Positions 34,730 to 42,884 of a DNA stretch of 64,000 nt are shown piece by piece. The notes beneath the pieces were generated by a model, which saw only the letters and a program-made list of their open reading frames with translations, was not told the origin of the DNA and did no database searches. The stretch lies in the NCBI RefSeq assembly GCF_001898115.1, contig NZ_MKSQ01000023.1:165671-229670 (forward strand). The letters are read 5' to 3'. The stretch is from Allobosea sp. 67-29 (lineage in GTDB: Bacteria > Pseudomonadota > Alphaproteobacteria > Rhizobiales > Beijerinckiaceae). The stretch's first letter is position 1. Every line of letters begins with the position of its first letter. A program made the position numbers and the translations under genes.

Positions 34730-36685
34730 TCAGCCCATGATCGCGGTCGGCAGCCAGGTCACCAGCCCGGGGAACAGGCAGACGAGCACGACCGCCAGCG
34801 TGATCAGCAGCACGAAGGGCAGGGTGCCCCACATGATCTGGCTCAGCGGTATGTCCGGCGCGATGTTCTTGATGACGAAGATGTTGAGCCCGACCGGGGG
34901 ATGGATCAGGCCCATCTCCATGACGATCGTCATGACGACCCCGAACCAGATCAGGTCGAAGCCCGCAGCCTTCAGGGGCGGCAGCACGATCGGCGCGGTC
35001 ATCAGGATGATCGAGACCGGCGGCAGGAAGAAGCCGAGGACGACCACGAAGACCAGGATGGCGGCGAGCAGTACCCATTTCGACAGGTTCAGGCCGATGA
35101 TCCAGGCGGCGGCCGACTGGCTGATGTGCAGATAGCTCATCACATAGGCGTAGAGGAGCGACATGCCCACGATCATCAGCAGCATGGTCGATTCCTTGAG
35201 CGTGCCGGAGACGATGGGCATCACCTTGGAAGGGCGCCAGATGCCGTACATGATGCCGATCACGACCAGGGCCAGAACGGCGCCGACGCCAGCCGTCTCG
35301 GACGGCGTCGCCCAGCCGGCATAGAGCACGATCATGACGCCGGCGAGGATGGTGACGAAGGGGGCGACCCAGCCGATCATCTTCAGCTTCTGGCGCAGCG
35401 TGTAGTGCTCCTCGTCGAGCAGGGCCGAATGCTTGCCGGTGGCCGTGGCCTCGGCGAGGGCGAGCCGCTTCTCCTTGCTGTAGCGCAGCATCGAGTACCC
35501 GGCGAAGAGCAGCATCAGGAGCAGGCCCGGCCCGATGCCGGCGAGGAAGAGCTTGCCCAGCGAGACCTCGGCGGCGACCGCATAGAGCAACATCGTCACC
35601 GAGGGCGGCAGCAGGATGCCGAGCGTGCCGCCGGCGGCGATGATGCCTGCGGCGAAGCCCGGCGAATAACCGCGGGCCCGCATCTCGGGAATGCCGGCGG
35701 AGCCGATCGCCGAGCAGGTCGCCGGGGAGGAGCCCGCCATCGCCGCGAAGAGGCCGCAGGCGATGGTGTTGGCCACCCCAAGTCCACCCGGAATGCGATG
35801 CAGCCAGGCGTGCAGCGCCGAGTAGAGGTCGCGGCCGGCATTGGAGCGGCCGATCGCCGCGCCCTTCAGGATGAAGAGCGGGATGGCGAGGATGATGACG
35901 TTGGCGAGTTCCTCATAGAAGTTCTGCGCGATCGTATCGAGCGAGGCCGCCGGCATGAACAGGACCATGAAGCCGACGGCGACCACGCCCAGCGCGAAGG
36001 CGATCGGCATCCCCGAGAACATCACCAGCAGGGTGACGACGCAGTAGGAGACACCGACCAGCCATTGTGGGAGACCGCTGACCAGCGGCAGGGGGGAGCG
36101 CGGCCAGAAGATCACGGCCGCCGCGAGCGCCAGCACGGCAAGGCAGAGCAGGGGCGAGCGCGTCGCGACCTGCACCGCCACCTGCAGCGCAAGGAGCAGC
36201 ATGCCTGTCGCAAGCAGGGCATAGGGAATCCAGAGAGGCGGACCCCAGGCCGATTGCGAGGTCTGCCCGTCGACATAGGCCTCGTGCAGGAGCATCGCCG
36301 TCTTCCAGGCGAAGATCAGGCAGAAGCAGAGCATCACCGCGTCGACGACGAGCCGGCGACCCGCCGTCGAGCCGGGAAACCAGTGATCGAGCAGGTCGAT
36401 GCCGACATGGCCGCGGCCGGCCTGAACGGTCGCGGCCGAGAGGAAGATCGCACCGGCGATCAGGAAGATCGTCACCTCGTCCTGCCAGAGCACGGACGAC
36501 TTGGTGAGATGCCCCGTCACCACGCCGAAGGTCAGGACGAAGGCGGCCGCGACGAGCGCGACCGCCGAGAGCCGGAAGGCGAAGCGGTTGACGAACGCGA
36601 GCAGCGCCGCAGCGCCACGCTCGTCGGCGACGTTCCGGGGACCGTCGGCGGCCAGAATGGCGTCGTGCTGCAGCGCTCCGCTCAT
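34730..36685 (-). CDS. TRAP transporter fused DctQ-DctM permease (malonate type)
   Basis: A 651-residue protein combining both TRAP membrane subunits. Residues 1-175 form the small four-helix DctQ part (WQDEVTIFLIAGAIFLSAATVQAGRGHVGIDLLDHW); from about 185 the large DctM part follows with about twelve helices (ILAIPLFILKGAAIGRSNAGRDLY, GSSPATCSAIGSAGIPEM, LLPPSVTMLLYAVAAEVSLGKLFLAGIGPG). The fusion is a known TRAP layout, whereas the Sinorhizobium malonate system has separate MatQ and MatM. It starts one base after the binding-protein stop and takes up the substrate with a Na+ or proton gradient. Confidence 0.92.
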   Translation of the reverse strand: MSGALQHDAILAADGPRNVADERGAAALLAFVNRFAFRLSAVALVAAAFVLTFGVVTGHLTKSSVLWQDEVTIFLIAGAIFLSAATVQAGRGHVGIDLLDHWFPGSTAGRRLVVDAVMLCFCLIFAWKTAMLLHEAYVDGQTSQSAWGPPLWIPYALLATGMLLLALQVAVQVATRSPLLCLAVLALAAAVIFWPRSPLPLVSGLPQWLVGVSYCVVTLLVMFSGMPIAFALGVVAVGFMVLFMPAASLDTIAQNFYEELANVIILAIPLFILKGAAIGRSNAGRDLYSALHAWLHRIPGGLGVANTIACGLFAAMAGSSPATCSAIGSAGIPEMRARGYSPGFAAGIIAAGGTLGILLPPSVTMLLYAVAAEVSLGKLFLAGIGPGLLLMLLFAGYSMLRYSKEKRLALAEATATGKHSALLDEEHYTLRQKLKMIGWVAPFVTILAGVMIVLYAGWATPSETAGVGAVLALVVIGIMYGIWRPSKVMPIVSGTLKESTMLLMIVGMSLLYAYVMSYLHISQSAAAWIIGLNLSKWVLLAAILVFVVVLGFFLPPVSIILMTAPIVLPPLKAAGFDLIWFGVVMTIVMEMGLIHPPVGLNIFVIKNIAPDIPLSQIMWGTLPFVLLITLAVVLVCLFPGLVTWLPTAIMG

Positions 36686-36686
36686 C

Positions 36687-37703
36687 TCAGGAAACCTTCT
36701 GCGCGAGCTTCATAAGCTCGGCTGCTTCGGTGGAAGCGGCGGCGTAGTCCTTCCAGGCGCTGTTCTCGGCGATCTTGCGCCAGGCTGCGAGGTTGGCCTC
36801 GCTCATGTCGGAAACCTTAACGCCCTTTGCCGCATAGACCTTCGCGACCTCCTCGTCGTCGGCCTTGGCCTGGGCCGTCGCCCAGCTCTCCATCTCGGCA
36901 CCGACGTCGAGGATCGTCTTGCGCTGGTCGGCGGGCAGGGCGTCGAAGATCGCCTTCGACATCAGGAGCGGTTCGAGCATGAACCAGAACGAGCCCTTGC
37001 GGGCCGCCGTCAGCGATTTGGCGAGCTCTTCCAGGCGGAACGAGATCAGGCTGGTCGAGGAGGTGACTGCCGCATCGAGCGCGCTGGTCTGCATGCCGAT
37101 ATAGATCTCGTTGGAGGGCATCGTCGAGACCTGGCCGCCGGCCGCCGCGAACATGCGGTCCATCTCGCGGCTGCCGCCGCGGATCTTGACGCCCTTGACG
37201 TCCTCGGGCGCCAGTATCGGGGCGCTGCGCGACGCGACGCCGCCAGCCTGCCAGACCCAGGAGACGAAGACGATGCCCTTGCTCTCCAGGATCTTCGCGA
37301 GTGCCTTGCCGACTTCGGCGTTCTTCCATTTCGCGCCCTGCTCGTAGCTCGTGACCAGGCACGGCATCAGGCCGAGATTGCAGGCCGGAACCTCGCCGCC
37401 GGCGTAAGGCACGGGGAACAGCGACATGTCGAGCGCGCCGCGGCGCATCGCCGAGAACTGCGCATTCGTCTTCATCAGCGACGAGTTGGCGTAGATATCG
37501 AACTTCAGCGCGCCATTGGTGCGCTTCTCGACCTCGGCGGCGAAGCGGCGGCACATCCGGTCGCGGAAATCGCCCTGGTCGACTGTGCCGCCGGGGAACT
37601 GGTGCGAGATCTTCAAGGTTGTTGCGGCTTGCGCCGTTGCGGCCCTGAAGAGGGTGGGAGCGGCGATCGCGCCGGCGAGAGTCTGCCTGCGGGTCAGGTT
37701 CAT
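36687..37703 (-). CDS. matP: TRAP transporter substrate-binding protein (DctP family, probably malonate)
   Basis: A 338-residue exported protein with a Tat-like signal (MNLTRRQTLAGAIAAPTLFR, cleaved near AQAATT). The DctP fold is visible: LKISHQFPGGTVDQGDFRDR, then the ligand-gripping Arg in KGVKIRGGSREMDRMF and the SNEIYIGMQTSALDAAVTSS segment. Its position at the head of a dctQM-matA-matB unit makes malonate the likely ligand, as in the matPQMAB locus of Sinorhizobium meliloti. The ATG at 37703 is set by a strong AGGAGG. The promoter region is shared with the divergent GntR gene. Confidence 0.9.
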   Translation of the reverse strand: MNLTRRQTLAGAIAAPTLFRAATAQAATTLKISHQFPGGTVDQGDFRDRMCRRFAAEVEKRTNGALKFDIYANSSLMKTNAQFSAMRRGALDMSLFPVPYAGGEVPACNLGLMPCLVTSYEQGAKWKNAEVGKALAKILESKGIVFVSWVWQAGGVASRSAPILAPEDVKGVKIRGGSREMDRMFAAAGGQVSTMPSNEIYIGMQTSALDAAVTSSTSLISFRLEELAKSLTAARKGSFWFMLEPLLMSKAIFDALPADQRKTILDVGAEMESWATAQAKADDEEVAKVYAAKGVKVSDMSEANLAAWRKIAENSAWKDYAAASTEAAELMKLAQKVS

Positions 37704-37784
37704 TGGCGTTCCTCCTGAATGTCGGGTCATGGCCCGTCTTGTCGTTGGGTCGATCAAGGCAGCGTCTCCTCGCTGTGTCAATAG

Positions 37785-37838
37785 ATCGCATACAATCGCG
37801 AAGAATTTGAATGCAGGTCTTGCGAGCTCGCGTACGAT
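37785..37838. promoter_or_regulatory. Paired GntR-type operators in the malonate promoter
   Basis: Two similar sites, ATCGCATACAAT (37785-37796) and CTCGCGTACGAT (37827-37838), share the pattern TCGCRTACRAT. Each is close to its own reverse complement. Their centres are 42 bp apart, four helical turns. They lie between divergent matP and the GntR gene, fitting autoregulation and malonate control. Confidence 0.55.
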
Positions 37839-37891
37839 TGCTCACAGTAGCGGCAGCCGCCGCAGCCTTTCGGCCAACCAGAAGCGCGCTG

Positions 37892-38548
37892 ATGAACGAG
37901 CGACAGTCCAATCTCCTGCGGGACCGGATCGAAGACGAGATCGTCACGGGCGCCTATCGGCCCGGCGACCGGCTCGACGAGGCCTCCCTGGCGACCCGCT
38001 TCGGGGTTTCCCGCACACCGATCCGCGAAGCCTTGCAGCAACTCGCGGTGGCTGGGCTGGTCGAGGTGAGGCGACACCGTGGCGCCATCGTCAGCGCTCC
38101 CGATCCGAAGCGCCTGATCGACATGTTCGAGATGATGGCGGAGATCGAGGCGATCTGCGGCCGGCTCGCGGCCCGCCGCCTGCTGCCCGAGGACGAGCTG
38201 GCCCTGAAGCGGGCTCTGGAAGCCTGCCGGATAGCTTCCGAACAGGCCGACCCCGATGTCTACTACTATGAGAACGAGCGCTTTCACCGTGCCATCTATG
38301 CGGCGAGCGGCAATCCGTTCCTGGCCGAACAGGCGCATGCGCTGCATCGCCGGCTTGCGCCGTTCCGCAGGCTGCAACTGCGCGTCCGCAACCGGGTCGC
38401 GGTGTCTCAAGCCGAACATGAGGCCATCGTCGCGGCGCTGCTCGAAGGCAAGGGCCAGCTCGCGGCGCAGCGCCTCCACGCCCATATCGCCGTGCAGGGC
38501 GAACGTTTCGCCGACCTGATCGCCTCGCTCAACCGCAGCGCCGCCTGA
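37892..38548 (+). CDS. gtrA: GntR/FadR-type (FCD) regulator of the malonate operon
   Basis: A 218-residue regulator: N-terminal GntR winged helix (IVTGAYRPGDRLDEASLATRF, VSRTPIREALQQLAVAGLVE) and a C-terminal helical FCD effector domain with metal/acid ligand residues (DVYYYENERFHRAIYAASGN, QAEHEAIVAALLEG). FCD domains often bind carboxylic acids. It is divergent from matP with paired operators between them, like gtrA beside matPQMAB in S. meliloti, so malonate-responsive control is likely. The ATG at 37892 begins the conserved part; an upstream start at 37811 would place the second operator inside the gene. Confidence 0.88.
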   Translation: MNERQSNLLRDRIEDEIVTGAYRPGDRLDEASLATRFGVSRTPIREALQQLAVAGLVEVRRHRGAIVSAPDPKRLIDMFEMMAEIEAICGRLAARRLLPEDELALKRALEACRIASEQADPDVYYYENERFHRAIYAASGNPFLAEQAHALHRRLAPFRRLQLRVRNRVAVSQAEHEAIVAALLEGKGQLAAQRLHAHIAVQGERFADLIASLNRSAA

Positions 38549-38593
38549 CGGCGTCGCCATTCGACCGGACGTGACGGGTCGGCTTCCCGCGCC

Positions 38594-38608
38594 ATCGGAA
38601 AATCCGAT
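38594..38608. repeat. Short interspersed inverted repeat, copy 1
   Basis: ATCGGA-AAA-TCCGAT, an inverted repeat in the gap after the GntR gene. A 14-of-15 match lies at 48044-48058 after miaA, so it is probably a dispersed intergenic repeat. Confidence 0.35.
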
Positions 38609-38689
38609 AGCGGCATCGTCTCATTCCGTTTTTCGGAGACGTCCTGCCGTTGGAAAAGCGCCTTCATCCGATACGGAAGGAAGGCGACC

Positions 38690-39418
38690 ATGATCGATAC
38701 CGATTCGAAGCTCCTCATCGCGGGCGGCAGTTCCGGAATGGGGCTCGCTCTGGCCCGGCTGAGCCTTGACCTGGGAGCACAGGTGGTCCTCGTCGGGCGC
38801 GACGAAGCCAAGCTGGCCCGCGCCGGAACGATGCTCGGCGGCCGCGGCCGACTGGAACTCCTCACCGCCGATATCACGTGCGAGGATGCGGTCGCGAAGC
38901 TGTTCGAGACGGTGGGTGACCTCGATCACATCGTCTGCACTGCCGCGGACATCCGGGGCGCCTATGAGCTGTTGCCCGCGCTCGACCTTCAGGCCGCCCG
39001 GCAGGCCATGGAGAGCAAGGTCTTCGGGCCGATGCTGCTGGCGAAGCACGGCGCGCCGCGGCTGCGGCCGTCAGGCTCCATCACCCTCACATCCGGGATT
39101 GCGGCCTATCGGCCGATGCCGCGCGGGACGGTCGTGGCTGCGATCAATGCCGCATTGGAAGGTCTCGTGCGGGCTCTGGCGGTCGAGCTCGCGCCGATCC
39201 GCGTCAACGCGGTCTCGCCGGGGTGGGTCGATACGCCGATCTGGGAGTTCGTCGCCGGCGATCGGAAGGATGCGATGCTCGCCGGCATGGCCGAGCGCCT
39301 GCCTGTCGGCCGTGTCGGCCGGCCCGAGGATATCGCGCAGGCCATCGCCTTCCTGGTCGGCAACGGCTTCACGACGGGGACGGTGCTCCATGTCGAGGGC
39401 GGGCATCGCCTGATCTGA
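38690..39418 (+). CDS. Short-chain dehydrogenase/reductase-like protein lacking the Tyr-Lys motif
   Basis: A 242-residue SDR fold protein: cofactor loop IAGGSSGMGLALARL near residue 10, then SITLTSGIAAYRPMPRGTVVAAINAALEGLVRALAVELA and the C-terminal VSPGWVDTPIW, VGRPEDIAQAIAFLV and VLHVEGGHRLI. The catalytic Ser is present, but where YxxxK is expected the sequence reads VVAAIN, so both Tyr and Lys appear replaced. It may bind nucleotide without classical dehydrogenase activity, or belong to a divergent subfamily. Its end overlaps the convergent LysR gene by 50 bp, and the regulator may control it. Confidence 0.82.
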   Translation: MIDTDSKLLIAGGSSGMGLALARLSLDLGAQVVLVGRDEAKLARAGTMLGGRGRLELLTADITCEDAVAKLFETVGDLDHIVCTAADIRGAYELLPALDLQAARQAMESKVFGPMLLAKHGAPRLRPSGSITLTSGIAAYRPMPRGTVVAAINAALEGLVRALAVELAPIRVNAVSPGWVDTPIWEFVAGDRKDAMLAGMAERLPVGRVGRPEDIAQAIAFLVGNGFTTGTVLHVEGGHRLI

Positions 39419-40307
39419 CGTCCCCTCGCCATTCCCCGGCTTCGGCCAGGAACCGCTGCAAGCCCGGCGGCTGGACCCGGCGGCGGCGCCAGACCAGGAC
39501 GAGCGGCGCCGTGCCGAGGCGGCCCGGCCAGGGAAGCTCGGCGACCTCGCCTCGCGCAAGCAGGTCCTGCGCGGCCATGCGCGGGACGACGGCCTTGCCG
39601 GCTCCGGCCGCGACGAGCCGCCCGATGGCGGCGATGCTGCCGACTTCGGAGGCGATGGCCACCCTCGCGAGGCCGGCCTCGGCGAGGGCCTTGTCGAACA
39701 GGTGGCGATAGATGCATCCGGGTTCGGTCGCGATGAAGCGCGACGCGCCGAGCTCGCCGAGCCCGAAGTCTCCGGCCGCCGCCCCCTCGCCTGGCGGCCC
39801 GATGAGCACGAGCCGTTCGGCCGCGATGACACGCCGGCCGAGGCGCTCGTCGAACGGCTCCCTCTCGAAGCAGAAGGCTGCATCCATCGCGCCGGTTGCC
39901 ACAGCCCGGAGCAGGTCGCCGGTGCCGGCGATCTTCAGGTGCAGCCGGATGTCCGGCTGGCGGCGCCGGAAACCCTCGAGCCAGAGCGGCAGCCTCGTCG
40001 CGCCGATCGTCTCCAGCGCGCCGATCTGGAGCGTCGCTCCGCTGCTTTCGCTGGCGGCCCCGACCGCGGCACGGGCCTCGTCCGAAAGCGAGAGGAGCGC
40101 CTCGGCATAGGGCTTGAGGGCCTCGCCGGCCTCGGTCAGCCGCAGGCTCTCCCGAGTCCGCGCGAAAAGCGAAGTGCGCAGATCCGCCTCGAGCGCCTGG
40201 ATCTGATCGCTGGCGCTCGACTGGGCGAGGTGAACCTCCGCGGCCGCTCGCGTGACGCTTCCGGTGCGCGCGGCAGCCAGGAAGGTCTTGAGAAATTTCG
40301 GATGCAT
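39369..40307 (-). CDS. LysR family transcription regulator
   Basis: A 312-residue LysR-type regulator. The N-terminal helix-turn-helix is LKTFLAAARTGSVTRAAAEVHLAQSSASDQIQALEADL, followed by a linker helix and a periplasmic-binding-like effector domain (TLQIGALETIGATRLPLWLEGF, then RFIATEPGCIYRHLFDKAL and VPRMAAQDLLARGEVAEL). It is convergent with the SDR gene and overlaps it; upstream there is a 244-bp gap to the GNAT gene, which is divergent. Effector and targets are unknown. Confidence 0.9.
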   Translation of the reverse strand: MHPKFLKTFLAAARTGSVTRAAAEVHLAQSSASDQIQALEADLRTSLFARTRESLRLTEAGEALKPYAEALLSLSDEARAAVGAASESSGATLQIGALETIGATRLPLWLEGFRRRQPDIRLHLKIAGTGDLLRAVATGAMDAAFCFEREPFDERLGRRVIAAERLVLIGPPGEGAAAGDFGLGELGASRFIATEPGCIYRHLFDKALAEAGLARVAIASEVGSIAAIGRLVAAGAGKAVVPRMAAQDLLARGEVAELPWPGRLGTAPLVLVWRRRRVQPPGLQRFLAEAGEWRGDVRSGDARPRHGAPSPS

Positions 40308-40551
40308 GCGCGGGCCAGCTTATCGGGTTAATCCGGCCCATCAAGCGCAAGGGAGCCCCGGTCGCGCGAATGCGCTTCGGCGCTGGCCGCGCCGCTCGTG
40401 CACAAGCGGCGATCGTGGTGTAAGGCGTGGTGACGGCAGCCACCGATTCCGTCCCCTGTGGCGGCTCCCGCATCGGTTCGCCACGAACGTTCCGGCGGGA
40501 TGTTCCGGTCCGAGGTTGCGATATTCTTCGATTGCCGAGGCTTCACTGCGC

Positions 40552-41034
40552 ATGACCCTGAGCATCCGTCCCGTCCGCCCCGGCGAAGCCGGGCTCGTGC
40601 TGGGCTTCATCAAGGAACTGGCCGAATACGAGAAGCTGCTTCACGAAGTCGTGGCCAGCGAGGCGGATATTGCCGACTCCCTGTTCGCGGAAAGCCCGCG
40701 CGTCTTCTGCGAGATCGCCGAATGGGACGGCGAGCCGGTCGGGTTCGCGCTGTGGTTCTACACCTATTCGACCTTCAGGGGGCGGCATGGCATCTGGCTG
40801 GAGGATCTGTTCGTGCGTCCGGCACAGCGCGGGCGCGGGATCGGCAAGGCGCTGATGGCGCGGCTGGCGCAGCGATGCGTCGACGAGGGCCTGCCGCGGA
40901 TGGCCTGGTGGGTGCTGAACTGGAACGAGCCCTCGCGGGTGTTCTACCGTTCGATCGGCGCAAAGGCGCAGGACGAGTGGACCGTCAAACGGCTCGAGGG
41001 CGAGGCGCTCGCGCGACTCGGCGCGGAGGGCTGA
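40552..41034 (+). CDS. GNAT family N-acetyltransferase
   Basis: A 160-residue acetyltransferase resembling the diamine/thialysine N-acetyltransferase group: SIRPVRPGEAGLVLGFIKELAEYEKL at the start, IWLEDLFVRPAQRGRGIGKALMARLAQ with the acetyl-CoA P-loop (RGRGIGKA), and WWVLNWNEPSRVFYRSIGAKAQDEW near the end. Substrate is likely a small amine or amino acid; not certain. The frame is open upstream to 40252, but the family N-terminus begins at ATG 40552. Six bases separate it from folA. Confidence 0.88.
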   Translation: MTLSIRPVRPGEAGLVLGFIKELAEYEKLLHEVVASEADIADSLFAESPRVFCEIAEWDGEPVGFALWFYTYSTFRGRHGIWLEDLFVRPAQRGRGIGKALMARLAQRCVDEGLPRMAWWVLNWNEPSRVFYRSIGAKAQDEWTVKRLEGEALARLGAEG

Positions 41035-41040
41035 GGGACG

Positions 41041-41571
41041 ATGACAACTCTTCCCATCGTCCTCGTCGCCGCGATTGCCGACAATGGCGTGATTGGCAGC
41101 GACAACCGGCTGATCTGGCGGTTGAAGACCGATCTCAAGCGCTTCAGGCAATTGACGATGGGCTGCCCGATCATCATGGGCCGGAAGACCTTTCACTCGA
41201 TCGGCAGGCCTCTGCCCGGCCGCCAGACGATCGTGCTGACGCGCGATCCTGCGTTTTCAGCGGAAGGCATCCACGTCGCACACAGCGTCCGGGATGCGCT
41301 CGCCCGGGCGCAGGAACTGGGCGGCGCGATGGGCGCGCATGCCGTGATCATCGGCGGCGGAACCGAGATCTACGCACAGATGCTCGCGCTCGCCGACCGG
41401 TTGGAGCTCACCCTGGTCCATGCGAGGCCGGAGGGCGATGCCACCTTTCCGGCCTGGGACGAAGGGACGTTCGTCGCGGTGGCGCGGGAGGACCACCCAG
41501 CCGATTCCGACAACGAATACCCCTTCAGCTTCGCCACCTATCGCCGGCGGAACGAGGCAGGGCGCGGCTGA
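41041..41571 (+). CDS. folA: Dihydrofolate reductase
   Basis: A 176-residue DHFR: VAAIADNGVIGSDNRLIWRLKTDLKRFRQLT places the conserved Trp and catalytic Asp (WRLKTDLKRF), followed by PIIMGRKTFHSIGRPLPGRQTIVLTRD for NADPH binding and HAVIIGGGTEIYAQML. It reduces dihydrofolate produced by ThyA. It lies just after the GNAT gene and 158 bp before hflK, in a gene order widely found in Hyphomicrobiales. Confidence 0.95.
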   Translation: MTTLPIVLVAAIADNGVIGSDNRLIWRLKTDLKRFRQLTMGCPIIMGRKTFHSIGRPLPGRQTIVLTRDPAFSAEGIHVAHSVRDALARAQELGGAMGAHAVIIGGGTEIYAQMLALADRLELTLVHARPEGDATFPAWDEGTFVAVAREDHPADSDNEYPFSFATYRRRNEAGRG

Positions 41572-41729
41572 TCGCCGCTTTTCCATTCGCGACGAGTGGC
41601 TTGCGCCGTTGACGAAATCATGGCCCATGACCAAGTGAGGCGAGCGTCTCTCCCCGGGACGCTGACAAATGGCCGCCATTGACCTATGGCTCGGCCCCAG
41701 CACAACGAACGAAAGGGAACGGCCCAGGT

Positions 41730-42884
41730 ATGCCTTGGAGTAACCAGAGCGGCGGCGGCAGCGGCGGGGGCGGACCCTGGGGCCAGCGCGGAGGCAGTGG
41801 CGGCGGTGGCCCGTGGGGCGGCGGCTCCGGCGGAGGCAACGGCAATCCTCCCGATCTGGAAGAAATTCTCCGGCGCAGCCAGGACCGGCTGAAGAATCTC
41901 GTGCCGGGCGGCGGCCTCGGCGGGCGCGGCCTGGTGCTCGGCGCGCTGGCGCTGGTGGCGATCTGGCTGCTGTCCGGCGTCTACTTCGTGCGACCCAACG
42001 AGGTCGGTCTCAACCTGGTGTTCGGCAAGTTCATCGGGAAGACGGGCGAGGGCGCCAACTGGAACTGGCCCTATCCGGTCGGCAATGTCGTCAAGCCGCA
42101 GGTGACGAACGTCAGCACCACCGAGGTCGGCTTCCGGACCGTCGAGTCGGTGCGCCAGTCGCGCCAGACCGACGTGACCGAGGAAAGCCTGATGCTGACC
42201 GGCGACGAGAACATCGTCGACATCGACTTCATCGTGCAGTGGCAGATCGATCCTGCCGTTCCGGAGAACTACGTCTTCAACATCCAGGACCCGCCGGGCA
42301 CGGTGAAGGCCGTAGCCGAGAGCGCGATGCGCGAGATCATCGGCAAGCGCAACATCCAGCCGGTGCTGACCACCGATCGCGGCGCGATCGAGACCGAGGT
42401 GCGCCAGCTCATGCAGGATACGCTCAACGGCTACAAGGCCGGCGTGCAGATCCGGCTCGTCCAGCTCCAGAAGGTCGACCCGCCGCAGCAGGTCATCGAT
42501 GCCTTCCGCGACGTCCAGGCGGCCCGCGCCGACCAGGAGCGCCTGCGCAACGAGGCGCAGACCTACGCCAACCGCGTGGTGCCGGAGGCGCGCGGCCGCG
42601 CCGCCCAACTCGTGCAGTCGGCGGAAGCCTACAAGGAGCAGACCGTCGCCGAAGCGCGCGGCCAGGCCAGCCGCTTCACCGCGGTCTACGAGCAATACAA
42701 GAATGCTCCGGGTGTGACGCGCGAGCGTCTCTTCCTGGAGACGATGGAACGCGTGATGGGCGGAACGGACAAGATCATCCTCGACTCGACCGGCAACGGC
42801 CAGGGCGTGGTGCCCTATCTGCCGCTGGAGCAGCTGCAGAGGCTGCCCGCCCGGGGCGGCCAGCAGCAGGGAGCGACGCGATGA
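41730..42884 (+). CDS. hflK: HflK membrane protease modulator
   Basis: A 384-residue band 7/SPFH protein. A Gly/Ser-rich N-terminus (about 40 residues) precedes one transmembrane helix (GLVLGALALVAIWLLSGVYF), then the SPFH domain (VRPNEVGLNLVFGKF, TGDENIVDIDFIVQWQID) and a long coiled coil (VQAARADQERLRNEAQTYAN). With HflC it forms a large complex around FtsH in the inner membrane that limits FtsH access to substrates. The ATG at 41730 begins the typical MPWSNQSGGG start. It overlaps hflC by four bases. Confidence 0.95.
   Translation: MPWSNQSGGGSGGGGPWGQRGGSGGGGPWGGGSGGGNGNPPDLEEILRRSQDRLKNLVPGGGLGGRGLVLGALALVAIWLLSGVYFVRPNEVGLNLVFGKFIGKTGEGANWNWPYPVGNVVKPQVTNVSTTEVGFRTVESVRQSRQTDVTEESLMLTGDENIVDIDFIVQWQIDPAVPENYVFNIQDPPGTVKAVAESAMREIIGKRNIQPVLTTDRGAIETEVRQLMQDTLNGYKAGVQIRLVQLQKVDPPQQVIDAFRDVQAARADQERLRNEAQTYANRVVPEARGRAAQLVQSAEAYKEQTVAEARGQASRFTAVYEQYKNAPGVTRERLFLETMERVMGGTDKIILDSTGNGQGVVPYLPLEQLQRLPARGGQQQGATR

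Noticed and set aside
34901..36715. 604-codon plus-strand frame opposite the TRAP permease
   Set aside because: Shadow frame rich in Asp, His, Arg and Gln; the minus-strand permease explains this DNA.
41813..42880. Fusion of hflC with a long upstream extension
   Set aside because: The same frame is open by chance through hflK; HflC starts properly at the ATGA overlap at 42881.
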